Source: a virus
IMG/VR virus record: IMGVR_UViG_3300042449_002291
Location: 1-20,920 of that record
Strand: one strand, 5' to 3'
Length of the DNA stretch: 20,920 nt
How positions within the stretch are numbered: the stretch's first letter is position 1; each line of letters starts with the position of its first letter. Shown here piece by piece: positions 7,165-13,478 of this stretch. The notes under the pieces were generated by a model that had not been told where the DNA came from, did not search any database, and was given only the letters and a program-made list of their open reading frames with translations. The position numbers and the translations under genes were made by a program.

Positions 7165-7398
7165 TTATTTGGAAGCGTAGCCGCCACAAGTCAAAGGGTT
7201 GGAATCCAACAAATCCCAATCAAGCTCTTCTTCGGCTTTGTATTGTGGAGTGGTTGGGTTATCACAATAAATCTCAAGAGTTTCTTCCATAACCCAACAA
7301 GCTTCAGTATGTTCAACCCAAAAATACTTGCAATTATGACAAGAATGATTGCGATGCAGTCTATTCAATTTGCGTAAATCGCGAGATGCTTTTTTCAT
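7165..7398 (-). CDS. Small cysteine-rich phage protein, 77 aa
   Basis: No recognised family name. Five cysteines are arranged as C20-x2-C23, C34, C45 and C71, with CHNCKYFW and YCDNP flanks. This resembles small zinc-knuckle or Fe-S proteins that are frequent in phage early regions. The N-terminus is very basic (KKASRDLRKLNRLHRNH). The start overlaps the previous stop as ATGA. Metal binding is inferred from the spacing only. Confidence 0.5.
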   Translation of the reverse strand: MKKASRDLRKLNRLHRNHSCHNCKYFWVEHTEACWVMEETLEIYCDNPTTPQYKAEEELDWDLLDSNPLTCGGYASK

Positions 7399-7838
7399 AG
7401 TAAAGATTTCAATGATGTTATTAGTTTTTCAATCGTGGCGATATCTGCAATTTGGGAAACAGATTCAACCTCAGAGCCAGTTCTCAACTTGTATTTAGAG
7501 AGCCAAGCAGCAAGGCGATCTCTTACTGGAATTTCCCCTAGTTTTGCTTCAAGTAAAGTTAGATTTTCTTTGAGTTCTGCATCTAAATCTTTGCGCTGAT
7601 TCACTAATCCTTTACGCTTTTCTACCAGCTTTCCAGCCAATAAAATATAGTCGTAAGGATCTTTAATCATGGCAGTTGTAGTCACTACAGGGGGAGAGAT
7701 TTCGCCTATCTCTTGCAGTGCTGTTGTCAAGATTTTTTGGGCTTCATCTTTGCCAATAAAGGCGGCGATCGCCTCTAGTTCTGTCTGTTTGGCAATGATG
7801 AACTGTGAGAAGTCAGGGGATAGAGTGTTAGTATCCAT
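7395..7838 (-). CDS. Hypothetical coiled-coil protein next to dnaB, 147 aa
   Basis: No recognised family. The middle (about 65-110) is a heptad-like helical stretch (LLAGKLVEKRKGLVNQRKDL, then AELKENLTLLEAKLG) that probably forms a coiled coil. The N-terminus is helical and acidic, and the C-terminus is short and hydrophobic (IEKLITSLKSLL). Its start overlaps the end of the helicase gene by 11 bases, and its stop overlaps the next gene as ATGA. Position suggests a replication accessory role, which is inference only. Confidence 0.5.
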   Translation of the reverse strand: MDTNTLSPDFSQFIIAKQTELEAIAAFIGKDEAQKILTTALQEIGEISPPVVTTTAMIKDPYDYILLAGKLVEKRKGLVNQRKDLDAELKENLTLLEAKLGEIPVRDRLAAWLSKYKLRTGSEVESVSQIADIATIEKLITSLKSLL

Positions 7839-9186
7839 GATTTGCTCTCAGGTTAGAAACTGTAGAGTTAGCACCGTCCCAAATCAGTTTGACCGTACCC
7901 GTTCTGCCATAGCGATTCTTTAAAGTGATTAACTCTAAAATGCCTGTGTCTACTGTGTCTTTGTTGTAGTATTCATCTCTATAGCAGCCAATCATTAGAT
8001 CGCTAGCTTCTTCTACTCCACCTGATTCCTTGGCACTATAAATCGTTGGGCGCTTATCTCCTGATTGCTTAGTATCGCGCCCAATTTGGCATAAAACTAC
8101 GATGCGAGTATCTAACTCTTTTTTGAGTTGATTAAGCTCTTCTAACACATAATCTACACGCTCTCTAGTTAGCATGTTTTGATTAGTGCGAACCAATGTT
8201 AAGTAGTCAATCCCAATCATCCCAATAGATCCATGCTCAGCATAAAACTGTCTTGCAATAGAGACAATATCTTCAATCTTTCGGGCGCGATCGTTAACCT
8301 TCATAGGTAAGCCCGAATAGTTCTCTTGAGCTTCCATTAATACGCCCCATTCTTCAGGCTTAATGCGACCATTTTGCAGCGATCCTGTACTGATTTGAGC
8401 ATGTTTAGAAAACAGTTTTTGAGCTTGTGCTGAGCTACTCATCTCAAGAGAAAAGAACAATGATGGCTGTCTCATCACGTAAGAAGTGTAAGTCAGTAGC
8501 TCAAGTAGTACGGTAGTTTTACCCATGCCAGTGCTACCAAGTATCGTTACAAGTCTTTGCCTTGGTAGTCCACCTGATAGCAAGTAATCAAGATCTTTGA
8601 ATCCAGTCGGCAGGATCGATTCGTGAATATTGCCTGTTTCCCTAGCCTCTGCAATCTTGGTTAAGTTTATAAACTCTTCTCCCATGACATCAAACATTAA
8701 TCGGGTGTGACTTTCATCACCTTGCAAAGCCCGAAATTCTACGAGCTTTTGCTCAAACCACGAGAGTGAGTCCGCAAATTCACGCTCTTGAAAAATGCCT
8801 TGAGCCTCTCGGCAAAAGTCGCGATACTTTCGAGATTTATACTTTTCTCGGATTAGCTCGGCATATTCAACAATGCTAGGGGATGGTAAATGATTCTCGT
8901 ACAGTGCAAAAATAGCGGCGCGATCGCTTAGGTTTGGCGGTAAACCTTTCATTTCGCGCTTGGTTGCCATGTGTTGATACACGGAATCAGGACTGATATA
9001 ACCACCTGAATTAAATAACTCTACGCAGGTATCAAAAATTTGACCGTGAAGGGCTGTGTAAAACATCTCGCTAGTCAGTATAGGGGTGACAGCCTTAATC
9101 ACGTCCTGAGAGCTTAATACTGTGGCAATGACGATATTTTCTGCTACGACTGAGCATAGACTTTCACCAGTTGATAGATCTTTCAT
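7828..9186 (-). CDS. dnaB: Replicative DNA helicase DnaB, 452 aa
   Basis: A RecA-fold hexameric helicase that unwinds DNA ahead of the phage replication fork. The N-terminal domain (about 10-120) matches the DnaB primase-interacting helical domain (AENIVIATVLSSQDVI, FYTALHGQIFDTCVEL). The C-terminal ATPase domain has Walker A GSTGMGKTT at 217-225, the FFSLEMSS block at about 244-252, Walker B IGMIGIDYL at about 321-329, LNQLKKELDTRIVVLCQIGR at about 351-370 and a SDLMIGCYRDEYY arginine-finger region at about 395-407. Length is normal for a phage DnaB, and no intein is present. The start overlaps the DnaD-like loader stop as ATGA, a standard helicase/loader arrangement. Confidence 0.93.
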   Translation of the reverse strand: MKDLSTGESLCSVVAENIVIATVLSSQDVIKAVTPILTSEMFYTALHGQIFDTCVELFNSGGYISPDSVYQHMATKREMKGLPPNLSDRAAIFALYENHLPSPSIVEYAELIREKYKSRKYRDFCREAQGIFQEREFADSLSWFEQKLVEFRALQGDESHTRLMFDVMGEEFINLTKIAEARETGNIHESILPTGFKDLDYLLSGGLPRQRLVTILGSTGMGKTTVLLELLTYTSYVMRQPSLFFSLEMSSSAQAQKLFSKHAQISTGSLQNGRIKPEEWGVLMEAQENYSGLPMKVNDRARKIEDIVSIARQFYAEHGSIGMIGIDYLTLVRTNQNMLTRERVDYVLEELNQLKKELDTRIVVLCQIGRDTKQSGDKRPTIYSAKESGGVEEASDLMIGCYRDEYYNKDTVDTGILELITLKNRYGRTGTVKLIWDGANSTVSNLRANHGY

Positions 9187-10238
9187 GATGCTTTCCTAGC
9201 TAATTTGGCGGCGTATTCTCTTGCCATGCTTGGTATTGGTGCGATGATTTCGGGTTCTTGCACTGCGATCGGGGCGGGTTGCTGTTGCGATCGCTTGGCT
9301 TGGGATTGTTCTATGGCGATCGCCTCGTCAGTACGAATCATGAATGACGCAATATCATCAGCCTTGATGTAGTTGCTTAGCGAGTTCATAGCGGCTGCAT
9401 GGTCACAAGTTAGATTACGTTTTTTTAGAAATGCTTTTTGAGCTTCAATCAGCGAATTTTTAAACCCAAGTTTGCAATCTTTGGTTTTAGCCCAGTCGGT
9501 CAGCAATTCAGACCATTCAGGACGATCGCTTATTTTGCGTTGCCAGATCCAAGATTTATATCCTGACCTCATGCGATCTTCAAAGCTTTGGATTGAATTT
9601 TTGGAGGGGGGTAGGGGGGTGGTCTTTAAATCTTCGGATTCGGATTTGTTTTCGAGAGCGAGAGATTCTATTTTTTTTTCAGATAAAGAATTTTCTGAGT
9701 CTTGTAAATCATCTTGCAAGTTTTCAAAATTATTTTCTTGCGCGAAAGAGATCTCTTTTTCTAGATCTAATTCTGATCTATTCTGATCTGATCTCTCTCT
9801 CTTCTGTGGCGATACATCCGCGTTACATTCAACTTGTAACGCCTTGTATCGCGTTACATCTTCTTGAGATTGGCTTGCAGTCTCACTTTTTCTTTTCGCT
9901 CTTGACCTTGTAACACGCTCTTTAACTCTTGATGGATCATCGCTTGGTTTCTTGGCTTGGCGATCATTCCAGTGAACAATTGTTAACCCGCCCGTAGCAT
10001 TGATTTCAATCATCCCCTTGGTAATTAATTTGTCTCGATAGTAAAGCCAATCTTGAGTAGAGTTAAATTCGCAATAGTCTGCAAGATCCTCGTTGTCTGC
10101 TGTAACTTTCCCGCGATCACTTGACTTGCTAGCAAGACTCAAAAGTACAATCCAAGCCCATTTTTCTTGCGCGGAAAATCTACGGATTTTAATGTCGTCA
10201 ATAATTTCATGATGCAATTTAAACCAAGTCATGCTCAT
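9183..10238 (-). CDS. Phage replisome organiser / DnaD-like initiation protein, 351 aa
   Basis: Probably binds the phage origin and loads the DnaB encoded directly downstream. The N-terminus (MTWFKLHHEIIDDIKIRRFS, then WAWIVLLSLASKS) matches the winged-helix start of phage replisome organiser proteins, with WLYYRDKLITKGMIEI as the recognition/wing region (about 64-80). Residues about 95-215 are a long, low-complexity, charged linker full of Ser, Glu, Asp, Asn and Lys, including an A9 tract (9671-9679 on the plus strand as T9). The C-terminal about 100 residues hold a compact helical domain (MRSGYKSWIWQRKI, then FKNSLIEAQKAFLKKR) that fits the DnaB-interaction end. The preceding ribbon-helix-helix gene ends immediately before the ATG. 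Confidence 0.7.
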   Translation of the reverse strand: MSMTWFKLHHEIIDDIKIRRFSAQEKWAWIVLLSLASKSSDRGKVTADNEDLADYCEFNSTQDWLYYRDKLITKGMIEINATGGLTIVHWNDRQAKKPSDDPSRVKERVTRSRAKRKSETASQSQEDVTRYKALQVECNADVSPQKRERSDQNRSELDLEKEISFAQENNFENLQDDLQDSENSLSEKKIESLALENKSESEDLKTTPLPPSKNSIQSFEDRMRSGYKSWIWQRKISDRPEWSELLTDWAKTKDCKLGFKNSLIEAQKAFLKKRNLTCDHAAAMNSLSNYIKADDIASFMIRTDEAIAIEQSQAKRSQQQPAPIAVQEPEIIAPIPSMAREYAAKLARKAS

Positions 10239-10394
10239 TTATTTAACTCCTGCTTCAGCGATCGCTTTCTCAAGGGCTTCAACCAAAATCTCGGATATTG
10301 GCTTATCAAGAGTTTTTGATGCGATCGCCGCATCAGTTCGGAATTTTCGGGTAACTCGAACATTAATCAATACGTTGTCATCAGGTTGTTTCAT
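10239..10394 (-). CDS. Small ribbon-helix-helix (Arc/CopG-type) regulator, 51 aa
   Basis: Too short for many gene finders but convincing. It reads MKQPDDNVLINVRVTRKF and continues with TLDKPISEILVEALEKAI. This is the classic ribbon-helix-helix layout: a short beta strand with alternating residues (VLINVRV), helix A (KFRTDAAIASKTL), a turn (DKPIS) and helix B (EILVEALEKAI). These proteins bind DNA as dimers on palindromes. A perfect 16-base palindrome lies 18 bases upstream over a TATAAT box, which points to autorepression of the replication operon. Its TAA abuts the ATG of the replisome organiser. Confidence 0.7.
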   Translation of the reverse strand: MKQPDDNVLINVRVTRKFRTDAAIASKTLDKPISEILVEALEKAIAEAGVK

Positions 10395-10412
10395 AATCTT
10401 TTTTGTGTAGAT

Positions 10413-10428
10413 GTCTATAATTATAGAC
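10413..10428 (-). promoter_or_regulatory. Palindromic operator GTCTATAATTATAGAC over the -10 box of transcription unit 4
   Basis: A perfect 16-base palindrome whose minus-strand reading contains the exact -10 consensus TATAAT (10420-10425). The -35 region about 17 bases upstream is weak, which suits a controlled promoter. The first gene downstream is a ribbon-helix-helix regulator, so this is the likely autoregulatory operator. Binding by that protein is inferred. Confidence 0.6.
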
Positions 10429-10459
10429 TATTTTAAGTAAAGTAAATCACAAATTTATC

Positions 10460-10513
10460 AATAAAAAGCCCTGAATGCATAAACAAAACTCTATGCATTC
10501 AGGGCTTTTTATT
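10460..10513. terminator. Strong bidirectional intrinsic terminator
   Basis: Two perfectly complementary 22-base arms (10460-10481 and 10492-10513) surround a 10-base loop. The GC core is GCCCTGAATGCAT, and A5/T5 tracts on the two sides give a U-run in both directions. It lies between unit 3, whose last stop overlaps it at 10512-10514, and the promoter of unit 4. Confidence 0.85.
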
Positions 10514-10718
10514 ATTTCACTTCATCATTAATTTTTTGTTGCCAAATCTGATGTTTGAGTTTTTCATTCACGGTTTGAACGGGATGCGCGATCGCAAGTT
10601 GCCAAGGTTTTTTATGACGCGGATTGCCTTCCATAAAGGCTAGTGACCACGCCCGATCTTCGCCGTGCTTAGCGATTGCGATACGTTTTAAATCGTTAAG
10701 AGATTGTGGTTTACTCAC
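10512..10718 (-). CDS. Hypothetical basic protein, 68 aa
   Basis: No recognised family. Starts with GTG at 10718 in the string GAGGTGGCGGCGTGAGT, where GAGGTG is the ribosome binding site and the GTGA overlaps the upstream stop. Rich in Lys, His and Trp (RHKKPWQLAIAHPV, EKLKHQIWQQKI), so nucleic acid or protein binding is possible. The stop codon sits in the right arm of the unit's terminator, confirming it as the last gene of unit 3. Confidence 0.45.
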   Translation of the reverse strand: MSKPQSLNDLKRIAIAKHGEDRAWSLAFMEGNPRHKKPWQLAIAHPVQTVNEKLKHQIWQQKINDEVK

Positions 10719-10755
10719 GCCGCCACCTCATCAGACTTAGCGATCGCCGCTTTGT
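10713..10755. repeat. Gene-junction duplication, copy 1
   Basis: These 43 bases are nearly identical to 11401-11440, differing by a 3-base insertion (TCA) in this copy. The segment encodes the same C-terminus (KAAIAKS, an extra D, EVAA), the ribosome binding site GAGGTG and the GTG start of the following gene, and contains one HIP1 octamer. Two otherwise unrelated gene pairs therefore share one junction. Confidence 0.7.
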
Positions 10756-10927
10756 AGAACTTTTCGAGATTGCGTTGCATCGCGCCATGATGATCGGCTT
10801 TGCGATGACCTTCGAGAAAATCAATCAAATCAGCGCCAGAAATTTTAACGCTTGGTTTTGACTTTTTGCTCTTATCAAAAATACAAACCCATCCACTGCG
10901 ATCGCCGCCAATAAAACTGTAATTCAT
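10715..10927 (-). CDS. Hypothetical protein, 70 aa
   Basis: No recognised family. A beta-like N-terminus (YSFIGGDRSGWVCIFDKSK) is followed by a likely helix (ADLIDFLEGHRKADHHGAMQ) and a C-terminal KAAIAKSDEVAA tail, which is shared with the unrelated small protein ending at 11403. The start overlaps the preceding stop as ATGA and has AAGGAG upstream. Confidence 0.45.
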   Translation of the reverse strand: MNYSFIGGDRSGWVCIFDKSKKSKPSVKISGADLIDFLEGHRKADHHGAMQRNLEKFYKAAIAKSDEVAA

Positions 10928-11406
10928 CCCACACGCTCCTTAGCTTTTGCCATCTCACCATTACCTAATGCTTTACGCAAATCCTCTATTGATTGCAGTT
11001 TTTCTGCTGGCTGTTCAGTAGCTGCAAAGCTAAGCAAATTATCGCGCCATCCCATACCATCAAGTGATATAGAAATATCTGTAAAGCGCAGCACTGAGTT
11101 AGCCTGAATCAATATGGTTTTGTCAATCCAATCATGAATAAGAGCGTCGGCAATGCTATTAGAGAAAATAGGAAGATCGTAAGGAAACAATCCTTTATAT
11201 TCGAGCCAATCTAGATTGAACTGAGCTTCACCGTAACCATACTCAAGGGTTAAATACTTTACCGTGTCTAACACGTAGCCAATAAAACGCTCAAAATCTT
11301 GCCTATACTCGTCACTGTGGATAGTTCTTAGTGCTAGTTCGCTGATTGAACGATTAGCTTGGAATATAGTGATTTGTTGCTTAGTGGCTTGATCTAATAC
11401 ACTCAC
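10924..11406 (-). CDS. Hypothetical protein, 160 aa
   Basis: No recognised family. Starts with GTG at 11406 behind GAGGTG, overlapping the previous stop as GTGA. Mostly helical and acidic, with aromatic clusters (YGYGEAQFNLDWLEYKGLF) and a C-terminal helical stretch (EDLRKALGNGEMAKAKERV). It is the longest gene of unit 3, which otherwise consists of very small proteins. No membrane segment or signal peptide is seen. Confidence 0.45.
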   Translation of the reverse strand: MSVLDQATKQQITIFQANRSISELALRTIHSDEYRQDFERFIGYVLDTVKYLTLEYGYGEAQFNLDWLEYKGLFPYDLPIFSNSIADALIHDWIDKTILIQANSVLRFTDISISLDGMGWRDNLLSFAATEQPAEKLQSIEDLRKALGNGEMAKAKERVG

Positions 11407-11440
11407 GCCGCCACCTCAGACTTAGCGATCGCCGCTTTTA
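11401..11440. repeat. Gene-junction duplication, copy 2
   Basis: Near-identical partner of 10713-10755. It carries the end of the small ribbon-helix-helix-like gene (KAAIAKSEVAA), the GAGGTG ribosome binding site and the GTG start of the next gene. Confidence 0.7.
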
Positions 11441-11549
11441 AAATACGAGTGACATAGACTTTGAGAGTTCTTTCTTCTTTGCCTGCAAGCTCTTTGAGAG
11501 TCTTTTTTAGATCCTCTTCAACTTCGACAATTAACTGTACTTGTGCCAT
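11403..11549 (-). CDS. Second small ribbon-helix-helix-like protein, 48 aa
   Basis: Reads MAQVQLIVEVEEDLKKTL and continues ELAGKEERTLKVYVTRILKA. The layout fits a ribbon-helix-helix regulator: strand VQLIVEV, helix EEDLKKTLKELAGK, turn EERT, helix LKVYVTRILKAAIA. It heads unit 3 right behind a good promoter, so autoregulation is likely. Its end (KAAIAKSEVAA) and junction are duplicated 700 bases away. ATG at 11549 has no strong ribosome binding site; GTATTTAC precedes it. Confidence 0.6.
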   Translation of the reverse strand: MAQVQLIVEVEEDLKKTLKELAGKEERTLKVYVTRILKAAIAKSEVAA

Positions 11550-11573
11550 GTAAATACCTAACTCATATTAGAA

Positions 11574-11602
11574 AGTATAAGCGATTATAAGTACTATGTA
11601 AA
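11574..11602 (-). promoter_or_regulatory. Promoter of transcription unit 3
   Basis: On the minus strand, TTTACA (11597-11602) and TATACT (11574-11579) are separated by 17 bases, each differing from consensus at one position. The ATG at 11549 begins about 25 bases downstream. The direct repeat TATAAG, CGAT, TATAAG overlaps the -10 box and spacer, and could be a binding site for the regulator encoded just downstream. Confidence 0.65.
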
Positions 11603-11671
11603 GCATTGCTTCCAAATGATTTTGACGATTATCATAAGCAAAACTATATACATCAAATCCATAATCCCAAC

Positions 11672-11699
11672 CCCGCAAAGCATAGATATTTCTCTATGC
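11672..11699 (-). repeat. GCATAGA hairpin element, copy 2
   Basis: CCCGCAAAGCATAGA (11672-11686), a 6-base loop, then TCTATGC (11693-11699): a 7-bp perfect stem. The 15-mer and the loop size are the same as at 5969-5996. It lies just beyond the terminator of unit 2. The loop sequences differ, so stem and flank are what is conserved. Confidence 0.55.
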
Positions 11700-11708
11700 G
11701 TGGCGACA

Positions 11709-11734
11709 CAAAAAAAGCTGCTATCTAAGCAGCT
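11709..11734 (-). terminator. Intrinsic terminator of transcription unit 2
   Basis: Leftward, AGCTGCT (11728-11734) pairs perfectly with AGCAGCT (11716-11722) around a 5-base loop, followed by a run of T residues (A-run 11709-11716 on the plus strand). It lies 8 bases beyond the stop of the preceding gene. Confidence 0.85.
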
Positions 11735-11741
11735 CCCAAAA

Positions 11742-12050
11742 CTATGTTTTTGTTAATTTCCGTTCAACCTTAGCAACGATTTGCCTTACATTCTCAGGAT
11801 CGCGCCCTAGCTTTTCGGCTGTTGCGATGACCTTGCGATCGCACTCAATCCAAGTTGTGTATATCTCCCATTGCAAGGGAGTAATCCCAAAATACTTAAG
11901 CACAATTGCTTGGATTGACTGCGATGCGTTGTCACTAATAGCGGCGATCGCATCTCCTAAGATTGGGCTAAAACAGTAGGAATATGTCTTAGCCTTTATT
12001 TCGGGCGGTTTCTTAGGTCTACCGCCCCCGTGATTGCCTCCTCTAGGCAT
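11742..12050 (-). CDS. Small DNA-binding-like protein with PRGGNHGGGRPKKP N-terminus, 102 aa
   Basis: The N-terminal Gly/Arg/Lys/Pro motif is a recurrent leader in small cyanobacterial and phage DNA-binding proteins. The C-terminal about 45 residues (LQWEIYTTWIECDRKVIATA, then LGRDPENVRQIVAKVERKL) look like a helix-turn-helix of the sigma-region-4 type, with VIATAEKLGRDPENVRQIV as the HTH. A role in transcription control is inferred. The start overlaps the end of the upstream acidic protein gene, and the stop sits just before a strong terminator. Confidence 0.5.
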   Translation of the reverse strand: MPRGGNHGGGRPKKPPEIKAKTYSYCFSPILGDAIAAISDNASQSIQAIVLKYFGITPLQWEIYTTWIECDRKVIATAEKLGRDPENVRQIVAKVERKLTKT

Positions 12051-12720
12051 CTACTTGATTCCAATCGTAATCAAATTCAGCGTAAGCTTCATTAAATCCT
12101 CTAACAGTTGGATAAAATTCATCCCCTGTTAGAGGATTCAAAACGATAGCAGATCCATCAGACATAAAATGAACTGTCAATGGGATATTGCCATCCGATG
12201 GATAGTGATCAGCGATCCACACTTCTTGGATAGTAACCCTTTCCTTTAAAAACTCCCATTCATAAGCTGACAAGGCATCATCCGTGCCTATTTTTAGAAG
12301 CACTTCAATATTAAAGCGCTCCCTGATCAGAGGGGTTTCCTCTATCCCCTCAATGTATGCCTCGTCAACCCAGTCAGACGAGGCGGGATCTAGCTTGTTG
12401 TTTCCGAACTCGTCTTTCCAGCATTTAACAGTTGTGGAGATTGCTTTTTCCAAGAGTTGACCCTGTGTAGCGTCAACTCCCGAAAGAATTGGAGCTACAT
12501 GAAAGGACAATTCCATACAGCTTTCTTGCCAATCTTCAAATTCTTCGACGGGCTCAATCCCGTGATCCTCTAACAAAGCAAGGAGTTGATATACCCCCTC
12601 CTCGTTGATAGTGTAGGGAATGTTGGAGATCTTCAGACTATCCTCATCAACAGATATTTTTGTTGATACAGACCCTTCGTGGTCTTCGCCGCATTTAAGA
12701 TCAAGATTACCTAGTAGCAT
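12043..12720 (-). CDS. Acidic hypothetical protein, 225 aa
   Basis: No recognised family. Strikingly acidic along its length (for example EEFEDWQESCMEL, YIEGIEETPL, EAYAEFDYDWNQVDA), with few basic residues, and Trp/Tyr-rich near the C-terminus. It has its own promoter with a palindromic spacer and a good AGGA ribosome binding site, and forms a two-gene unit with a putative HTH protein. Acidic phage early proteins sometimes mimic DNA or inhibit host defences; that is speculation here. It lies directly downstream of the csf-like operon but is separated from it by a terminator. Confidence 0.5.
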   Translation of the reverse strand: MLLGNLDLKCGEDHEGSVSTKISVDEDSLKISNIPYTINEEGVYQLLALLEDHGIEPVEEFEDWQESCMELSFHVAPILSGVDATQGQLLEKAISTTVKCWKDEFGNNKLDPASSDWVDEAYIEGIEETPLIRERFNIEVLLKIGTDDALSAYEWEFLKERVTIQEVWIADHYPSDGNIPLTVHFMSDGSAIVLNPLTGDEFYPTVRGFNEAYAEFDYDWNQVDA

Positions 12721-12751
12721 TGCTTTGTTCCTTTGTTTAACTCAATAACCT

Positions 12752-12780
12752 ATTATTGATCGACCTATAGGTTTTGTCAA
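12752..12780 (-). promoter_or_regulatory. Promoter of transcription unit 2 with palindromic operator
   Basis: On the minus strand, a perfect -35 TTGACA (12775-12780), 17 bases, then AATAAT (12752-12757). The spacer contains the 10-base palindrome ACCTATAGGT (12763-12772), and AACCTAT / ATAGGTT arms (12747-12753, 12767-12773) extend the dyad over the -10 box. A repressor site is inferred; the HTH protein of the same unit is a candidate. Confidence 0.65.
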
Positions 12781-12808
12781 TAGCAAAACCAAACTATTTT
12801 TATAGACA

Positions 12809-12838
12809 CAAAAAAAAGCCGTCGCGAGTGCAACGACT
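12809..12838 (-). terminator. Intrinsic terminator closing the csf-like operon
   Basis: In the leftward direction AGTCGTTG (12831-12838) can pair with CGACGGCT-side bases (about 12817-12824) through 8 base pairs including two G-U, followed directly by a run of eight T residues. It follows the cas6-like stop by about 60 bases and separates the operon from the next promoter. Confidence 0.75.
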
Positions 12839-12896
12839 GGGAATGTGAAGTAGTCACTCTATTTTAAGCGATCGCTCCGCCGAGTGATTTTGTTAT

Positions 12897-13478
12897 TTAT
12901 TCAAAAAACCCGCATCCTAGGTGTTTGCGACCTCCCAACCCTTTCTCTTGTAATATTAAAGACTCGTTAGGGCGCAAATCTGAAAACATTACAGGGTATA
13001 CAGCACACGGTTGCTTTTTAATAATTAGCTGCTCCTTGCGCCCTATTGTTGGCAGTGTATCAATATCAAACTTTGTTAGTTGCTTGCCTAGCGACACCGC
13101 AAACCTAGTAAGATCGGGTTCACGATTGTTGTCGGTTTTAATTGATACCCAAGCCGCTAGATTCTCTTGAGATTTTAGCTCTGTGCCATTAACCAGCTTG
13201 AGTTTAATCAACTCTTTGCCTAAATGGATTTGACAATCAAAAAGCATCGTTAGCTCTGTAATTAAATCTTTGGAGCAACGTAGCTTTATAGTGCTTTGAG
13301 TTAAACGTAATGTGCGATCGTCAAAAATATTTGTGTTACTGATTCTACCGATCGCCCACTCAGGGTTATCTTTGAGCTTAGGAGCTAATCCCGTTAAAGC
13401 AGAATAGAGGCAGTAATGGTAGTTTCTAGGGATTAAAGAGCCTTCAATACTGAAAAGAAATTCAATAAAGTTACTCAT
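12897..13478 (-). CDS. cas6: Cas6-like CRISPR RNA endonuclease (Cmx6-type), 193 aa
   Basis: Cas6 proteins cut CRISPR transcripts within repeats and often stay bound to the guide. The C-terminal block AVYPVMFSDLRPNESLILQE, then KGLGGRKHLGCGFF (179-192), is a textbook RAMP glycine-rich loop and is closest in pattern to the Cas6/Cmx6 group. The N-terminal part has PRNYHYCLYSAL (17-28) with H21 as a possible catalytic histidine, and DDRTLRLTQSTIKLR (53-67) fits the first ferredoxin-like fold. The protein is near full length for this group. The start overlaps the CysH stop as ATGA, so it is the last gene of the operon. No array to process is present in the window. The subtype call needs a profile search. 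Confidence 0.72.
   Translation of the reverse strand: MSNFIEFLFSIEGSLIPRNYHYCLYSALTGLAPKLKDNPEWAIGRISNTNIFDDRTLRLTQSTIKLRCSKDLITELTMLFDCQIHLGKELIKLKLVNGTELKSQENLAAWVSIKTDNNREPDLTRFAVSLGKQLTKFDIDTLPTIGRKEQLIIKKQPCAVYPVMFSDLRPNESLILQEKGLGGRKHLGCGFFE

Noticed and set aside
9472-9913. Two overlapping plus-strand frames of about 105 codons
   Set aside because: Antisense to the low-complexity linker of the replisome organiser; Ser/Phe-rich shadow translation of Glu/Lys/Asp codons.
12721-12896. Possible CRISPR array beside the cas6-like gene
   Set aside because: No repeated unit of 23-40 bases occurs here or in any other non-coding gap; the region holds only a terminator and a promoter.
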